A DNA stretch of 64,000 nt, from assembly GCA_002706095.1 (NCBI GenBank), contig PAJP01000023.1, positions 310,001 to 374,000 on the forward strand, written 5' to 3'. Source of the stretch: Methylophaga sp. (GTDB taxonomy: Bacteria > Pseudomonadota > Gammaproteobacteria > Nitrosococcales > Methylophagaceae). Made by a program: the position numbers and the translations under genes. Shown in pieces: positions 1-8,950 of this stretch (position 1 is its first letter; each line of letters begins with the position of its first letter). The notes below the pieces were generated by a model. It made no database searches. It saw nothing but the letters and a program-made list of their open reading frames with translations, and was not told where the DNA came from.

Positions 1-1872
1 GGAAGACAAAATCTGCAGATTAGCGATATCACCATTCCCGCCAAGTTCTTTGTCGGCCTGGTAGGCGAGTTGTTCCATCAAGGCCAGATCGTTATGCGTC
101 AGACCATAGCTCGCATCATTCTGCATGGTCAGCTGAGCACGAACGGTATCGCCTGGGATGGATGGGAAAAAGCTCATTCTCACCATGCCTGTCATGGGCA
201 TCGACATAACAAAGATAAATAAGGCGATAAATAACACCGCCACCGCATAGCGTTGTTCAAGTGCATAATTGATGGTGGGGCGATAGCAGGTCTGATTAAA
301 CCACTGCAAACCACTGTCCATGGTATGTTGAATCTTATGCCAGATTTTGAGTAAGCCATGTTTGCTTACTTGTCGGCGTGTGTTCAGATGAGCCAGGTGA
401 GCAGGCAAAATTAATTTGGATTCGATAATCGATAAAATCAGGCAGATAGTCACTACGGCTGCAAACTGAGCGTAGAGTCTGCCTAAACCGCCTTCTAATT
501 GTGAGAGGGCGTAAAACGCAGCAACTGTAGTGAACACACCAAATAATGTGGGGACAGCAACAATCATAGTGCCTTTTATCGTATTTTCTATGGTGTCGCC
601 TTCCTTGGACCTGACATCGTAAACGGATTCACCCACTACAACCGCATCATCGACCACGATGCCTAAGGCTAATAGAAAGCCAAACGTGGTGAACTCGTTG
701 AGGGACAGTCCCATAAACGCATCCCCCATAAAGTAAAGGGTGCCAAAGAAAATAAAGGGCAAGCCCATGGCCACCCAGAAAGCAACGGTCAAATTCAGGA
801 ATAATGCCAGCAAGATAAACACCATCACGATGCCGGTAAACGCATTTTTAACTAATAATTCCAAGCGCTGTTGTATGGATTCGCTCCGGTCATACCAAGC
901 TTCAAGCTTCACGTTATCGGGTAGCTTGCCTTCTTCCTGCCATGATTTAGCGACTTTTTCAGCCGCCTCCACCGTGTTAGTGATGTCATCCAGGCCGGTG
1001 GTTATGACCTGTAAAGCAATGCTGTCTCGACCCTGAAAGCGAGCTAAGACCGAGGTGGTGTCATCATAGGTGTCATTAATTTTGGCGACTTCACCCAGCA
1101 GCAACTGATTACCATTGGCGAGTGTTAATAGAGGGATATCGGCAAAATCTTCTTTCAAATAAGCCTGTTCAGATGCTTTTAGCTGTAGATAAACCGCTTT
1201 ATTACGCAGAACAGCGGTCATCGTATTGGAAGAACCTGCATTTATCGCTTGTTCAACATCCGATAGAGTCAGCCCATAGGATTGTAGTTTGCCATCATCT
1301 ACTTCGATGGCCATCATCGGATCCAGCCAACCGGAAATGTTGACAGAACTAATATTAGGGTTAGCTATCAGATCCGTTTTTAAGTTATAGGCAAGTTGTT
1401 GCAGGCTATGCCTGTCGGTATCACCGTAGAGTTGCAGCCACAGTGAATGCTCTTCCCGTTGGGCTTTCTCAATAACCGGGTTTTTGGCATCGGCGGGGAA
1501 AGTCGATATGGCATCCACTTTCGTTTTGACATCACGAAGAAGTGTGTCTAAATCATACTCACTCTGCTTTTCAACGGTGACTGTTACGCCGGTGCCTGTT
1601 GATGTACTGGTAATGCGTTTAATACCAATAACATCTTCCAGTTGCTCTTCTATTTTGATGGCCAAACCTTCTTCAGACTGTTTGGCTGAACCACTGTCGT
1701 ACGAGACTGAAATGGTCAGTGAGCGGGGATCCATGCTTGGAAAGGCTTCTTTTCGCAACTGACCAGATTCAAGCACACCCAGCATAATGACCAGAATCAT
1801 TAATAAATTCGCGGCCACAGGATTGGCCGTAAACCAAGCGATGATGCTGCTTGAATAGGATTTTTTTATCAT
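1..1872 (-). CDS. RND-family efflux pump inner-membrane subunit (partial, C-terminus off the window)
   Basis: Proton-driven inner-membrane pump of the AcrB/HAE-type RND superfamily, working with the adaptor and outer-membrane factor encoded just upstream. About 624 N-terminal residues are visible of a protein usually near 1,030. The start ATG at 1872-1870 overlaps the adaptor gene's stop (ATGA). The N-terminus has a short basic stretch and a first membrane span with NPVAANLLM, typical of RND pumps. A large periplasmic porter domain follows, then several membrane spans including the family motif GIVVDDAVVVGE, whose paired Asp residues carry protons. The reading frame is open to the window edge. 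Substrate cannot be read from sequence; MarR control and a sister MFS pump suggest toxic organic compounds. The family is certain; drug versus other substrate is inference. Confidence 0.93.
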   Translation of the reverse strand, partial: MIKKSYSSSIIAWFTANPVAANLLMILVIMLGVLESGQLRKEAFPSMDPRSLTISVSYDSGSAKQSEEGLAIKIEEQLEDVIGIKRITSTSTGTGVTVTVEKQSEYDLDTLLRDVKTKVDAISTFPADAKNPVIEKAQREEHSLWLQLYGDTDRHSLQQLAYNLKTDLIANPNISSVNISGWLDPMMAIEVDDGKLQSYGLTLSDVEQAINAGSSNTMTAVLRNKAVYLQLKASEQAYLKEDFADIPLLTLANGNQLLLGEVAKINDTYDDTTSVLARFQGRDSIALQVITTGLDDITNTVEAAEKVAKSWQEEGKLPDNVKLEAWYDRSESIQQRLELLVKNAFTGIVMVFILLALFLNLTVAFWVAMGLPFIFFGTLYFMGDAFMGLSLNEFTTFGFLLALGIVVDDAVVVGESVYDVRSKEGDTIENTIKGTMIVAVPTLFGVFTTVAAFYALSQLEGGLGRLYAQFAAVVTICLILSIIESKLILPAHLAHLNTRRQVSKHGLLKIWHKIQHTMDSGLQWFNQTCYRPTINYALEQRYAVAVLFIALFIFVMSMPMTGMVRMSFFPSIPGDTVRAQLTMQNDASYGLTHNDLALMEQLAYQADKELGGNGDIANLQILSS

Positions 1873-3038
1873 GACTGTGACACCTCAACAGCTGTCACGG
1901 CCATGCCTTCAAGATAACTATTTAAAGGGCTGACAAGTACAGGAACCGTGGCATTTGTTAGTGACTCAGGAGGCGCGATATAGATAGAACCGCGGCTTGA
2001 AAAGAGCGGGCTGGTACTGAATTTTTTCAGGGTGTTATCAGTTGATACATACCAGACTTCACCGCGTTGACTTAAGGCGCTGGTTGGCAGTTTCCATACG
2101 CCTGCTATATCACGACCTTCAATGTGGGCCTCTACAAACGTGCCGGGAAACAAGGCAGGTTCAATATCTAAAGGTTTATCGACGGCAATGATCAAACTGC
2201 GTTGACGAGTTTCCTGATTAAGACTTTGTTCCGCTCTAAGTACATAACCTTGCCAGGAATGCGAATTCTCAACACTCGTCACCGTGACCGGCCATTTGCC
2301 ACTATTCAGCACAGACAAACTGGGGAGATTGCTCCATTCTTGAGCAGATAAAGCCACAGAGATTTCCACGTGATCGGTACTATACAAGGTCGCGACTTCA
2401 GTGCCGGTCTGAACATAACTGCCAGGGGACACTAAACGTTCAATAATCAGTGCGTCAAAGGGCGCTTTAATGGTTGTTTGAGCCAGATCCTTTTCAGCCG
2501 CCTTGAGATTGGCCTCGGCTTCTTTCACCGCCGCTTTGGCGGCAGCCAGTTGTGGCTTACGTAGCACCAAGTCTGAGTCTGGTTCTCCTTCAAGTCCTGA
2601 AGATTGCCACTCACTCAAGGCTTGCAGACCTTGGCGTTGTTCTTCTAATAAACTGACTTGGGCAGAGCTTAAGGCTTGCCGCGCACTTTCCACAGCGGCC
2701 TGATAATCACTATTTTCAAGCTGGGCCAACAAGGTTCCTTTTTTTAAACGTCGACCACTTTCAAATTGTTGGGATATGTCATCAATCTGACCGCTTACCT
2801 GCGCTGTAAGCGTGATATTGAAGTGCGGGCTGGCGGCACCAAAAGCACGGACTGCTGATGTATAACTGCCTGGTGTCGCCATCATCACGGATACATCGGG
2901 GCTGGGCACTGGTTCTTTTTGCACGGGCATTGGCCTATTGGCCTGTGCTGCTGATAGATGTTTGACCACTAAAACTGTGACAAAAAGGATGCCACAAGCA
3001 AGAATGAACAGAATGATTTTGGGGAAATGACGCTTCAT
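1869..3038 (-). CDS. RND efflux periplasmic adaptor (membrane fusion protein)
   Basis: Periplasmic adaptor of 389 residues that joins the RND pump to the outer-membrane channel. It has an N-terminal membrane anchor (about residues 8-28), a first half-lipoyl stretch near 75-110 (LTAQVSGQID, GTLLAQLE), an Ala/Glu-rich coiled-coil hairpin (about 115-190), a second half-lipoyl stretch (TIKAPFDALI) and beta-barrel/membrane-proximal domains. This order is that of HlyD/AcrA-type adaptors. The start overlaps the end of the outer-membrane factor gene by four bases (3035-3038), and its stop overlaps the pump start, so the three genes are very likely translationally coupled. No lipobox is visible, so it is probably held by the uncleaved N-terminal helix. 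Confidence 0.94.
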   Translation of the reverse strand: MKRHFPKIILFILACGILFVTVLVVKHLSAAQANRPMPVQKEPVPSPDVSVMMATPGSYTSAVRAFGAASPHFNITLTAQVSGQIDDISQQFESGRRLKKGTLLAQLENSDYQAAVESARQALSSAQVSLLEEQRQGLQALSEWQSSGLEGEPDSDLVLRKPQLAAAKAAVKEAEANLKAAEKDLAQTTIKAPFDALIIERLVSPGSYVQTGTEVATLYSTDHVEISVALSAQEWSNLPSLSVLNSGKWPVTVTSVENSHSWQGYVLRAEQSLNQETRQRSLIIAVDKPLDIEPALFPGTFVEAHIEGRDIAGVWKLPTSALSQRGEVWYVSTDNTLKKFSTSPLFSSRGSIYIAPPESLTNATVPVLVSPLNSYLEGMAVTAVEVSQS

Positions 3039-4402
3039 GGTGTGGTTCTCAGGCCGAGTGCTAAGCCAAGATTAATCCGGTTAATCAGGCGTTGATAAAT
3101 AAGGTTATCCAGAGTGGCTTCCAGGTTGTAAGTTTGTTGCTGTACCGTCAGTAAATCCAGAATATCGACCAACCCCGTTCGATAACTTGTCTGATACTGC
3201 TCTAAGCTGTTTTGTGCACTTTTTAATGCATCCGCAATGTGCTGCTGGCGGGTTAACAGGTTTTGCTCCAGACTAAGATATTGCTCGACTTCATTAACGG
3301 CTGTTAATAAGGTTTCACGATAACGCTGATAGCTATAGGCCTCATTTAATTCGGCTTCCTTAGCTGCTGCACGTAATTGCCCACCTTGGTAAATAGGCGC
3401 TGTCAGCTGAGCGAGTAATGACCAGAGTGGTGACCCCATTAATGCCTGATGAGGAGAAGAGGCCGCATCTTCAAGAGCGGCACCAATGTCCAGGCTTGGT
3501 AAAAGTTCTTTATAGGCCACTTCAGTGCGTAGCTGGTCTGCTTTAATAGCGATGTAGGCCGCCTGTAAGTCGGGGCGACGTGCTAAAGTTTGTTCGGGTA
3601 AATCAGCCCAGGCCAGTTTGACTTCTGGATAGCTGGCTGGCGCCTCAATATCGGCAGTGTTGGTCTGTCCTAATAGTGTCTTTAAGTCTCGTTGTTGCTG
3701 ACGATAATCTTCCTGAAAGGCAGCAAGGTTGGCCCTTGATTGGGCACTGGAGCTACGTGCATTATCTAAATCTTCCAATGTGCCAATACCGTTTCTGTAA
3801 CGTTGCACGATATAGCGTTCATTTTGTTCCAAGGTATTCAAACGCTGCTTTTCTATGGTGATGGCATGTGACGTTGCGGTGAGGTTTAGCCAGGCTTTCA
3901 TGACCTCCGCACTCAAACTATCACGAGCCGCTTGATAGAGCAGGGCTTGCTCGTTCACGTCCTGAGTGGCTGCCTGGCTATTGGCTTTTAACTTACCCCA
4001 TAAATCAGCTTGCCAGCTGATATCGATACGACTGGTAAAATTATCATCAGCGTTCTCGCTGCGCGTTGCGCCTGCTGCAGCACTGATTTGTGGTTGACGA
4101 GCTGCATCGGTTTGCTGCAATTGCGTCTGACGAATTTGCAGTGTTAACCAGGTTTGTTGCAGGGTGGGGTTATGTTGGATGGCTGTTTCTACCAACTGAT
4201 TAAGTTGCGCTGAAGCAATCAGGCTGTTCAGTGATATAACGGACTCAGCCTCATCGGATTGTGACCAAGCGGGCAGAGTTTGCTCTTGTTGTATCTTTGT
4301 TTGGTAATCAGGACTGGTAGACATAGATGCACAGCCTGAGAGCAGCAATACTGCGTTCAAGAGTGTCATTAGCATGCATTGTCTGTTACGAACTGACTTC
4401 AC
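3035..4402 (-). CDS. Outer-membrane efflux lipoprotein, TolC/NodT family
   Basis: Outer-membrane channel of a tripartite efflux system, 455 residues. The signal peptide ends in a lipobox (LLSGC, Cys near residue 24), so it is a lipoprotein like NodT/OprM rather than TolC itself. The mature part contains two internally similar outer-membrane-efflux domains, with long helices rich in Gln, Ala and Leu (for example around residues 95-250 and 280-445), typical of the trimeric alpha-barrel. It lies 81 bases after the MFS gene and overlaps the adaptor gene by four bases. It could serve either the RND pump directly downstream or other pumps; the overlap favours the RND pump. Confidence 0.93.
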   Translation of the reverse strand: MKSVRNRQCMLMTLLNAVLLLSGCASMSTSPDYQTKIQQEQTLPAWSQSDEAESVISLNSLIASAQLNQLVETAIQHNPTLQQTWLTLQIRQTQLQQTDAARQPQISAAAGATRSENADDNFTSRIDISWQADLWGKLKANSQAATQDVNEQALLYQAARDSLSAEVMKAWLNLTATSHAITIEKQRLNTLEQNERYIVQRYRNGIGTLEDLDNARSSSAQSRANLAAFQEDYRQQQRDLKTLLGQTNTADIEAPASYPEVKLAWADLPEQTLARRPDLQAAYIAIKADQLRTEVAYKELLPSLDIGAALEDAASSPHQALMGSPLWSLLAQLTAPIYQGGQLRAAAKEAELNEAYSYQRYRETLLTAVNEVEQYLSLEQNLLTRQQHIADALKSAQNSLEQYQTSYRTGLVDILDLLTVQQQTYNLEATLDNLIYQRLINRINLGLALGLRTTP

Positions 4403-4483
4403 GTATACCTCGGAGATGATTAATTTACTGCATAACTAAGCTAGCGTTGGCAAAAGCATAAACGGCTGTCAGTTAACGCTGGG

Positions 4484-5686
4484 TTAAGAATGGTTATGTG
4501 TTGGTGTTGGCTGACCGTATTGCAGCATGGTCCTGACAAGGGGACCTATGAGCGCACAGGCAAACATAATGATCACCATAGGCCATGGCGTACCATCACC
4601 GAGTAAACCCACTAATGAGCCACTTAATGCACCGGCTGCAAAACCAATGGAACCCAGTAAAGCTGTCGCGGTGGCACTATTGTGTGGGAAAAACTCTACC
4701 GTGCTTGAAGTTGCATTGGAGACAATTAAGCCCATTGAAGCGATAAATAAAATTAATAAAATCACCATAATCACTAGGTTAGGTTCTGTTGCCAGGCTGA
4801 CATAGGATAATAAAATCAGACTGGTCAGAACTTGTGCCGCTTGTCCTATACTTAATAAAAATTGTGGTCTGTAATAGTGTAATAAACGAATATTGAGACG
4901 GTTCGCCAGCATCATGCCAATCACATTCAAACCAAACAGAAATGGATAAACGGTCTCGCTGATATCAAAGTAGCCCATATAAACTGATGGTGAGCCGGTG
5001 ATAAATGCAAACATACCCGCTAAGGCAAAACACTGAGAAAAGATAAATCCCAGTGCACATCGATGACTAAGTACCATAGCGTAGCGTTTGAACATACTGG
5101 TTCGTTCGGTGGCTTTTTTCCGTGTTTCAGGAAGTCGCAAGAACAAGGCTGTACCAATGCTCAAGCCATAGACCAGTAAAAAGACAAAAATAAGCCGCCA
5201 ACCACTGAGATGCAGAATGATCATGCCAATAAGCGGGGCCAATAACGGTGCGAGCATCATGATCACCGCCATATTGGACAAGTGTCGGGCACTGTCTTTG
5301 CCATGACTTAAATCACGAATAACAGCGGCAGCATTCACCACAGCCACACCACCGCCGATAGCCTGGATAACCCGAAACAGCCAAACGCTGTGAATATCCT
5401 GACTGAAAATAATGCCAAGTGTGCCGACACAAAAAATGCTTAAACCACTCCCTGTCGCTGCTCGGCGTCCAAAATGATCAGAAAACGGTCCACCAAAAAT
5501 TTGGCCGATGGCAAAACCTGCCAAATAGAGGCTCAATGATATTTCAGTATCATGAATGCTGGTGGCTAAATCTGAAGCCATTTGCGGGATGGCAGGCAAA
5601 TAGGCATCGATAGCAAGAGGCGTTAGCGCCGTTAGAGCTGCCAATAATAAAATCAGTGCCTTTGTTGGTGATACTGTCTGGTTCAT
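4484..5686 (-). CDS. Bcr/CflA-type MFS multidrug transporter
   Basis: Inner-membrane drug:proton antiporter of the major facilitator superfamily, 400 residues with about 12 predicted membrane spans. The N-terminus (LLLAALTALTPLAIDAYLPA) and the loop 2-3 motif GPFSDHFGRR are characteristic of the DHA1 Bcr/CflA group, which exports compounds such as bicyclomycin and chloramphenicol. The start overlaps the marR stop by four bases (5683-5686, ATGA), so pump and regulator are made from one message. It is followed after 81 bases by a complete RND tripartite system, so one regulator probably controls two mechanistically different pumps. Substrates are not deducible from sequence. Confidence 0.92.
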   Translation of the reverse strand: MNQTVSPTKALILLLAALTALTPLAIDAYLPAIPQMASDLATSIHDTEISLSLYLAGFAIGQIFGGPFSDHFGRRAATGSGLSIFCVGTLGIIFSQDIHSVWLFRVIQAIGGGVAVVNAAAVIRDLSHGKDSARHLSNMAVIMMLAPLLAPLIGMIILHLSGWRLIFVFLLVYGLSIGTALFLRLPETRKKATERTSMFKRYAMVLSHRCALGFIFSQCFALAGMFAFITGSPSVYMGYFDISETVYPFLFGLNVIGMMLANRLNIRLLHYYRPQFLLSIGQAAQVLTSLILLSYVSLATEPNLVIMVILLILFIASMGLIVSNATSSTVEFFPHNSATATALLGSIGFAAGALSGSLVGLLGDGTPWPMVIIMFACALIGPLVRTMLQYGQPTPTHNHS

Positions 5687-6198
5687 GATTGTTCAGTTGT
5701 TGGTGAGTCTACAGAGGCAAGCGTTGTTTTAAGTAAGTTCGCCAATAAGGTTTTATCTTTGCCTGAAACGGAGGCTAATAATGTTTCCAGCAATGAAAAG
5801 TGTGCCGGATACACTTTATTAATGAGTTTCTTGCCATGAGGGGTTAGGCTCACCAGTACTTTTCTTCGGTCCTGCTGACAGTGTTGGCGCTGTATAAGGG
5901 CTTTTTCTTCCAGCTTATCAAGACGACTTGTCATCGCACCTGAGGTGAGCAACATACTTTGGTAGAGCTCTGAAGGTGTCAGGTAGCGTTTATTTTCGCG
6001 TTTCAAGGTAGCAAGAACATCAAACTCGCCAGGTTTGAGCGCAAATTCGCGGTGAAGTTCGCCGACTTGCTGTTCGATTGTTTTCGCCAGACGTAAAACA
6101 CGACCGATAATTTTAATGGCATCCAAGTCAGTATGAAGACCTAACTGCTGCCACTGAGCCATGATGAGGTCGACTTCATCAAATTTTTTTCCCGACAT
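5683..6198 (-). CDS. MarR-family transcriptional regulator
   Basis: Winged-helix dimeric repressor of 171 residues, first gene of the efflux operon. The frame is open further upstream to 6354, but the Met at 6198 is preferred: it gives a normal MarR length, and the palindromic operator-like sequence at 6229-6255 would lie inside the gene if the longer start were used. The core shows FDVLATLKRE, SELYQSMLLTSGAMTSRLDKLE (recognition helix) and the wing QQDRRKVLVSLTPHGK, with the Asp-Arg-Arg typical of MarR. Family members usually repress their own operon and release DNA on binding phenolic or other small ligands; that role here is inferred from position. Confidence 0.93.
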   Translation of the reverse strand: MSGKKFDEVDLIMAQWQQLGLHTDLDAIKIIGRVLRLAKTIEQQVGELHREFALKPGEFDVLATLKRENKRYLTPSELYQSMLLTSGAMTSRLDKLEEKALIQRQHCQQDRRKVLVSLTPHGKKLINKVYPAHFSLLETLLASVSGKDKTLLANLLKTTLASVDSPTTEQS

Positions 6199-6551
6199 GG
6201 GTGTATCCGATTCAGAATGTAATTTTATCTTAACATAAAGATAATTAATGTTAAGGTAATTTATTTCACTGTTTTTAAAGAAGAATCTCAGTGGTTGTGC
6301 TGGGAATTTTTTCCTGAAATTGGCGTCTGTATTGATGCAAGGTATCCAAGCCAACTATAATAATGATGATCGCAATGATCAGAAGGATGACAGGATTAAA
6401 TTACAATCGTGTTTCATCACGCAGAACATGCCGTTCTGATCTCACTTACCGTATTCGGCTATGACAACAAGCAACTTAGCATACGAGCATTTGCTTGTGT
6501 TAGAGCTTGGTTATTAGCTGTTTTTATTATCTTGTCCGGAGAGATGTCCTA
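6199..6551. other. Intergenic region between marR and the molybdoenzyme gene
   Basis: This divergent 353-base spacer holds the inverted repeat at 6229-6255. It also holds a 41-codon open stretch on the minus strand (6400 to 6275) that encodes a very hydrophobic Ile-rich segment followed by a charged tail, but has no usable start codon. The part from about 6420 to 6535 shows nothing I can name. A ribosome-binding sequence GGAGAG sits at about 6538-6543, before the molybdoenzyme start. Confidence 0.6.
6229..6255. promoter_or_regulatory. Inverted repeat, candidate MarR operator
   Basis: A perfect 8-base inverted repeat, CTTAACAT and ATGTTAAG, separated by 11 bases, lies 31 bases upstream of the chosen marR start. 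On the minus strand the right arm contains TTAACA, followed 17 bases later by AAGATA, so the palindrome could overlap a weak promoter. MarR proteins usually bind palindromes of this size over their own promoter. The operator role is inferred from symmetry and position. Confidence 0.6.
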
Positions 6552-8873
6552 GTGAGTCATTACAAGCCCTACAATGGTCCAGCTGCTGGTTGGGGTGCAC
6601 TTGTCAGTGTTACTCGTAACTGGCTGGGTAGCAGAAATGCTATTTCCAATATCCGTGCGATGCTGAAAACGAATCAGGATCATGGTCTTGATTGTCCAGG
6701 GTGTGCCTGGGGAGAAACGCCTGAAAAGGGCATGATTAAATTTTGTGAAAATGGTGCCAAAGCGGTTAACTGGGAAGCGACAGGCCGTAAAGTCACCCCG
6801 GCATTTTTTGCGAAGCACAGTAACGCTGAGTTGTTAAAAGAAAGTGACTTTTGGCTAGAGTCACAGGGGCGTATCACTCATCCGATGCGTTATAACGCTG
6901 ACACCGATCACTATGAAACCGTCACATGGCAAGAAGCCTTTGATACGGTTGCCAAACACTTAAACCAGCTTGACTCACCCGATCAAGCAGAATTTTATAC
7001 CTCTGGTCGAGCCAGTAACGAAGCGGCTTTTCTATACCAGCTTTTTGTCCGTGCCTTTGGTACCAATAATTTCCCAGACTGTTCCAATATGTGCCACGAA
7101 GCCAGTGGTATTGGTATGTCTGAAACACTGGGTGTGGGCAAAGGCACTGTTACCTTTGAAGACTTTGCTGAAGCGGATGCGATTTTTGTCATTGGTCAGA
7201 ATCCAGGTACCAATCACCCACGTATGTTGGAACCGCTGAGTGAAGCAGTGAAACGTGGTGCACATGTCGTGTGTTTTAATCCACTTAAAGAACGTGGTTT
7301 GGAACGTTTTCAGCATCCACAAAGCCCGATGGAAATGCTCACTAATGAGTCTGAGCCAACTAATAGTGCTTATTTCAGACCTGCTTTAGGTGGAGATATG
7401 GCCGCTATTCGCGGTATGGCGAAGTTCTTATTGCAATGGGATCGCGAAGCACAAGAAAAAGGTAAACCGGCGGTATTAGACCATGCATTTATTCAGCAGC
7501 AGACGCATGGCATGGAAGACTATTTTGCCGAAATCGATAATACGCCTTGGGATTTGATTGAATCACAATCAGGCTTGAGTCTGGCTGAAATCGAAATGGC
7601 GGCTAAGATTTATTGTAAAGCTGACCGGGTCATTATGTGCTGGGCGATGGGTGTAACGCAGCATCTTCATTCTGTGCCGACTGTTCAGGAAATTGTGAAC
7701 CTGCAATTATTGCGTGGCAATATTGGCCGTCCTGGCGCAGGTTTATCACCTGTGCGTGGTCACAGTAATGTGCAGGGTGACCGCACCATGGGTATCGATG
7801 AGCAGCCACCAGAATGGTTACTGGATGCCATTGAACAGCGCTTTGATTTTAAAGTGCCTCGTGAACATGGTCATACCACGGTTCAAGCCATTGATGCGAT
7901 GGAAAAAGGTCAAGCGAAAGTCTTCTTTGGGCTAGGTGGTAACTTTGTTCAGGCCACACCGGATACCGAGCGTTCACATAAAGCCATGCGTAACTGTGAT
8001 TTGACTGTGCAGATTTCAACAAAACTGAACCGTAGTCATCTTGTTACAGGTAAAGAGGCACTGATTTTACCGTGTCTGGGTCGCACTGAAAAAGATTTCC
8101 AGAAATCTGGATTACAAGGTGTAACCGTTGAAGATACCTTTAGCATGGTGCACATCTCTTACGGTCAGCTAAAACCTTTTTCACCTTTATTACGCTCTGA
8201 AGCTTCGATTATTGCTGGCATTGCTAAAGCGACCCTAGGTAATAAACCGGTGGATTGGGAATGGTTGGTAGAAGACTATGACCGCATTCGTGATCTGATT
8301 GCAGATGTTATTCCAGGCTTTGATAATTTCAGTAAGAAAATACAGAATCCTGGTGGCTTTTATTTGGGTAACCCAGCAGCAGAGTATCAATGGAACACCA
8401 ATACAGGTAAAGCTAACTTTATTGCGAATCCTTTACCTAAGACATTGCTTCAGGACCAGGTTACCAAGAACGGGCAGTCTCCCGATCTGATTTTGCAAAC
8501 CATGCGTTCTCATGATCAATACAACACGACGGTTTACAGCATGAACGATCGTTATCGAGGTGTGTATGGCATGCGTGATGTCGTTTTTGCTAACGAAGCT
8601 GATATCAAACGCCTTGGCCTGGAACACGGGCAGAAAGTAGATATGATTACCGTGTGGGAAGATGGTAAAGAACGAAAAGTATCCAACTTCACCTTGTTAA
8701 GTTATGACATCCCTCAAGGGCAGGCTGCTGCATACTATCCAGAAACTAACCCATTAGTCCCACTGGAAAGTTATGGCGATAAAACCTTTACACCGACCTC
8801 GAAATTCATTGCGATTAAAATGATAGCGAGTGCAAATGAAGCGGGTGACGTTGTCCGCTCCTCGGTGGCTTAA
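6552..8873 (+). CDS. FdhF/YdeP-family molybdopterin oxidoreductase
   Basis: Predicted bis-MGD molybdenum enzyme related to formate dehydrogenase alpha chains and E. coli YdeP. The start is taken as GTG at 6552 because GGAGAG lies about nine bases before it; this gives 773 residues, close to YdeP (759). The N-terminus has CPGCAWG (Cys48, Cys51), typical of this subgroup instead of the usual four-Cys iron-sulfur signature. CSNMCHEASG (about 177-186) places a Cys-His pair where FdhH has selenocysteine-His, so Cys181 may ligand molybdenum. Further MGD-binding stretches follow (GQNPGTNHPRM, LRGNIGRPGAG) with a C-terminal molydopterin-dinucleotide-binding domain. No partner redox subunits or fdhD are adjacent. 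The substrate is unknown; formate is possible but unproven. Confidence 0.9.
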   Translation: MSHYKPYNGPAAGWGALVSVTRNWLGSRNAISNIRAMLKTNQDHGLDCPGCAWGETPEKGMIKFCENGAKAVNWEATGRKVTPAFFAKHSNAELLKESDFWLESQGRITHPMRYNADTDHYETVTWQEAFDTVAKHLNQLDSPDQAEFYTSGRASNEAAFLYQLFVRAFGTNNFPDCSNMCHEASGIGMSETLGVGKGTVTFEDFAEADAIFVIGQNPGTNHPRMLEPLSEAVKRGAHVVCFNPLKERGLERFQHPQSPMEMLTNESEPTNSAYFRPALGGDMAAIRGMAKFLLQWDREAQEKGKPAVLDHAFIQQQTHGMEDYFAEIDNTPWDLIESQSGLSLAEIEMAAKIYCKADRVIMCWAMGVTQHLHSVPTVQEIVNLQLLRGNIGRPGAGLSPVRGHSNVQGDRTMGIDEQPPEWLLDAIEQRFDFKVPREHGHTTVQAIDAMEKGQAKVFFGLGGNFVQATPDTERSHKAMRNCDLTVQISTKLNRSHLVTGKEALILPCLGRTEKDFQKSGLQGVTVEDTFSMVHISYGQLKPFSPLLRSEASIIAGIAKATLGNKPVDWEWLVEDYDRIRDLIADVIPGFDNFSKKIQNPGGFYLGNPAAEYQWNTNTGKANFIANPLPKTLLQDQVTKNGQSPDLILQTMRSHDQYNTTVYSMNDRYRGVYGMRDVVFANEADIKRLGLEHGQKVDMITVWEDGKERKVSNFTLLSYDIPQGQAAAYYPETNPLVPLESYGDKTFTPTSKFIAIKMIASANEAGDVVRSSVA

Positions 8874-8888
8874 ACAAAACTTCGATAA

Positions 8889-8922
8889 TAAAAAAAGGCA
8901 CTGTTAATACAGTGCCTTTTTT
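8889..8922. terminator. Bidirectional intrinsic terminator
   Basis: An AAGGCACTG stem pairs with CAGTGCCTT around a short TTAATA loop, flanked by A and T runs. It lies between the convergent molybdoenzyme and SDR genes, so it can end both transcripts. Confidence 0.88.
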
Positions 8923-8950
8923 GTATGTGAACGGGGAGTGTTATGGCTGA

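Noticed and set aside
740..1762. Plus-strand open frames across the RND pump gene
   Set aside because: The minus strand encodes a continuous RND pump with family motifs, so these are antisense shadows.
6199..6354. Upstream extension of the MarR protein
   Set aside because: It would include the operator-like palindrome and add 52 residues not typical of the family.
6549..7322. Minus-strand open frames within the molybdoenzyme gene
   Set aside because: No family resemblance or ribosome-binding sites; they lie opposite a well-supported gene.
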